Program-made: the position numbers and the translations under genes
Shown: positions 7,404 through 7,946 of the stretch, piece by piece
Numbering within the stretch: position 1 is the stretch's first letter
How the letters are laid out: each line of letters opens with the position of its first letter
NCBI GenBank assembly: GCA_947259605.1
Contig: CAMYMX010000134.1
Coordinates: 1-7,946, forward strand
Direction: 5' to 3'
DNA: 7,946 bases
Source: an uncultured Polyangiaceae bacterium
GTDB lineage: Bacteria; Myxococcota_A; Polyangia; Polyangiales; Houyiibacteriaceae
Notes under the pieces: generated by a model
The model's input: the letters and a program-made list of their open reading frames with translations, nothing else
Told to the model about the DNA's origin: nothing
Databases searched by the model: none

Positions 7404-7946
7404 TTATCGCCAGGTGTCGACCGTGGCCTGCATGGCGTCGATCACCCGGCCGATTTCGTTTTCGTCGGCGCCGCCCCGGACGGTGAGGTTGAGACCCAAC
7501 ATGAAGGTCATGAACAGATCGGTTCGTTGGTCGGTAACGCTGTTGTTGGCGGTTCCCTCGGGCTCCGCTTGACGGATGAGTGCTCGAAGTCGCTCGCGCA
7601 GCTCTTTGCGAAACGCGACGCCGAAGTTTTCGAAGCCGGGGGCGGTTCCGCTGAGCTCGCTCGAGCTGTTGACGAGGAGGCAGCCCCATCGGCCGGTCCC
7701 CGAGACGAGGTCGCCTCGCAGCATCTCGAGGAAGGCGTGGATTCCGTCGATCCCGGGCCCGGCCTGCTCGACGAGCTTCGAGAACATGCCCATCCGCCCG
7801 GCGAGGTAGCGCTGGAGGATCTTGGCGAACAGCTCTTCTTTGGTGCCGAAGGTGCTGTAGAGGCTCGATTTGTGGACGCCGCTGGCGTCGACGAGATCGG
7901 CCATCGAGGTCTGGGAGTACCCCTTTCGCCAGAAAAGCGCGGTCAA
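7404..7946 (-). CDS. TetR/AcrR-family transcriptional regulator, 5' truncated by window edge
   Basis: A cytoplasmic one-component repressor: an N-terminal helix-turn-helix binds operator DNA and a C-terminal domain binds a small ligand. The helix-turn-helix is plain in the first 45 visible residues (ALFWRKGYSQTSMADLV, then SGVHKSSLYSTFGTKEELF). The C-terminal part carries GCLLVNSSSEL (residues 88-98), typical of the TetR subgroup whose ligand domain has an R-G-C-L-(L/M)-(V/A)-N motif. The TTG at 7946 is the first codon in the window, not necessarily the start: roughly 15-20 N-terminal residues are probably outside, and the visible length of 180 residues agrees with that. Such regulators usually control a neighbouring, often divergent gene for efflux or a redox enzyme; here that gene would lie beyond the right edge. 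The ligand cannot be predicted. Confidence 0.92.
   Translation of the reverse strand: MTALFWRKGYSQTSMADLVDASGVHKSSLYSTFGTKEELFAKILQRYLAGRMGMFSKLVEQAGPGIDGIHAFLEMLRGDLVSGTGRWGCLLVNSSSELSGTAPGFENFGVAFRKELRERLRALIRQAEPEGTANNSVTDQRTDLFMTFMLGLNLTVRGGADENEIGRVIDAMQATVDTWR

Overview
The window looks like chromosomal DNA of a high-GC Myxococcota (deltaproteobacterial) organism. This is inferred from style: a lipoprotein with long Gly-Gly-Thr/Gly-Gly-Met linkers, a disulfide-rich segment and a C-terminal Planctomycete-type cytochrome c domain; GTG/TTG starts; and a tRNA-Gly(GCC) sequence of deltaproteobacterial type. No species can be named.

Layout, left to right. The 3' part of a Fic-family AMP-transferase gene with a C-terminal winged helix enters from the left edge (to 931, + strand). 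A 12-bp perfect hairpin follows, then an intergenic repeat module (about 1038-1265) made of a 10-bp tandem repeat, a conserved stretch, a 16-nt variable island, the 3' half of a tRNA-Gly(GCC) and an intrinsic terminator. A CRP/FNR-type palindrome (1423-1440) and a candidate promoter precede a 582-residue lipoprotein gene (1517-3265). After another hairpin comes a second copy of the same module (about 3342-3655), offset 2305 bp from the first. In it the tRNA-Gly half is interrupted by two hairpin insertions, of about 66 and 20 nt. Next are a 232-residue metallo-beta-lactamase-like protein (3843-4541) and a degraded family 2 membrane glycosyltransferase (about 4801-6256), broken by an in-frame stop and by a frameshifting deletion.

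The right third is on the minus strand: a GIN-domain (DUF2807) lipoprotein (6331-6987), a possible small ORF or gene remnant (7204-7380), and a TetR-family regulator that runs off the right edge (7404-7946).

The genes do not form an obvious pathway. The two lipoproteins point to an outer-membrane or periplasmic surface role, and the TetR gene probably regulates something outside the window. The most unusual feature is the pair of tRNA-Gly 3'-half modules bracketing the cytochrome-like lipoprotein gene. They could be attachment-site relics of an integrating element, a dispersed intergenic repeat family, or a tRNA-derived small RNA; the sequence alone cannot decide between these.
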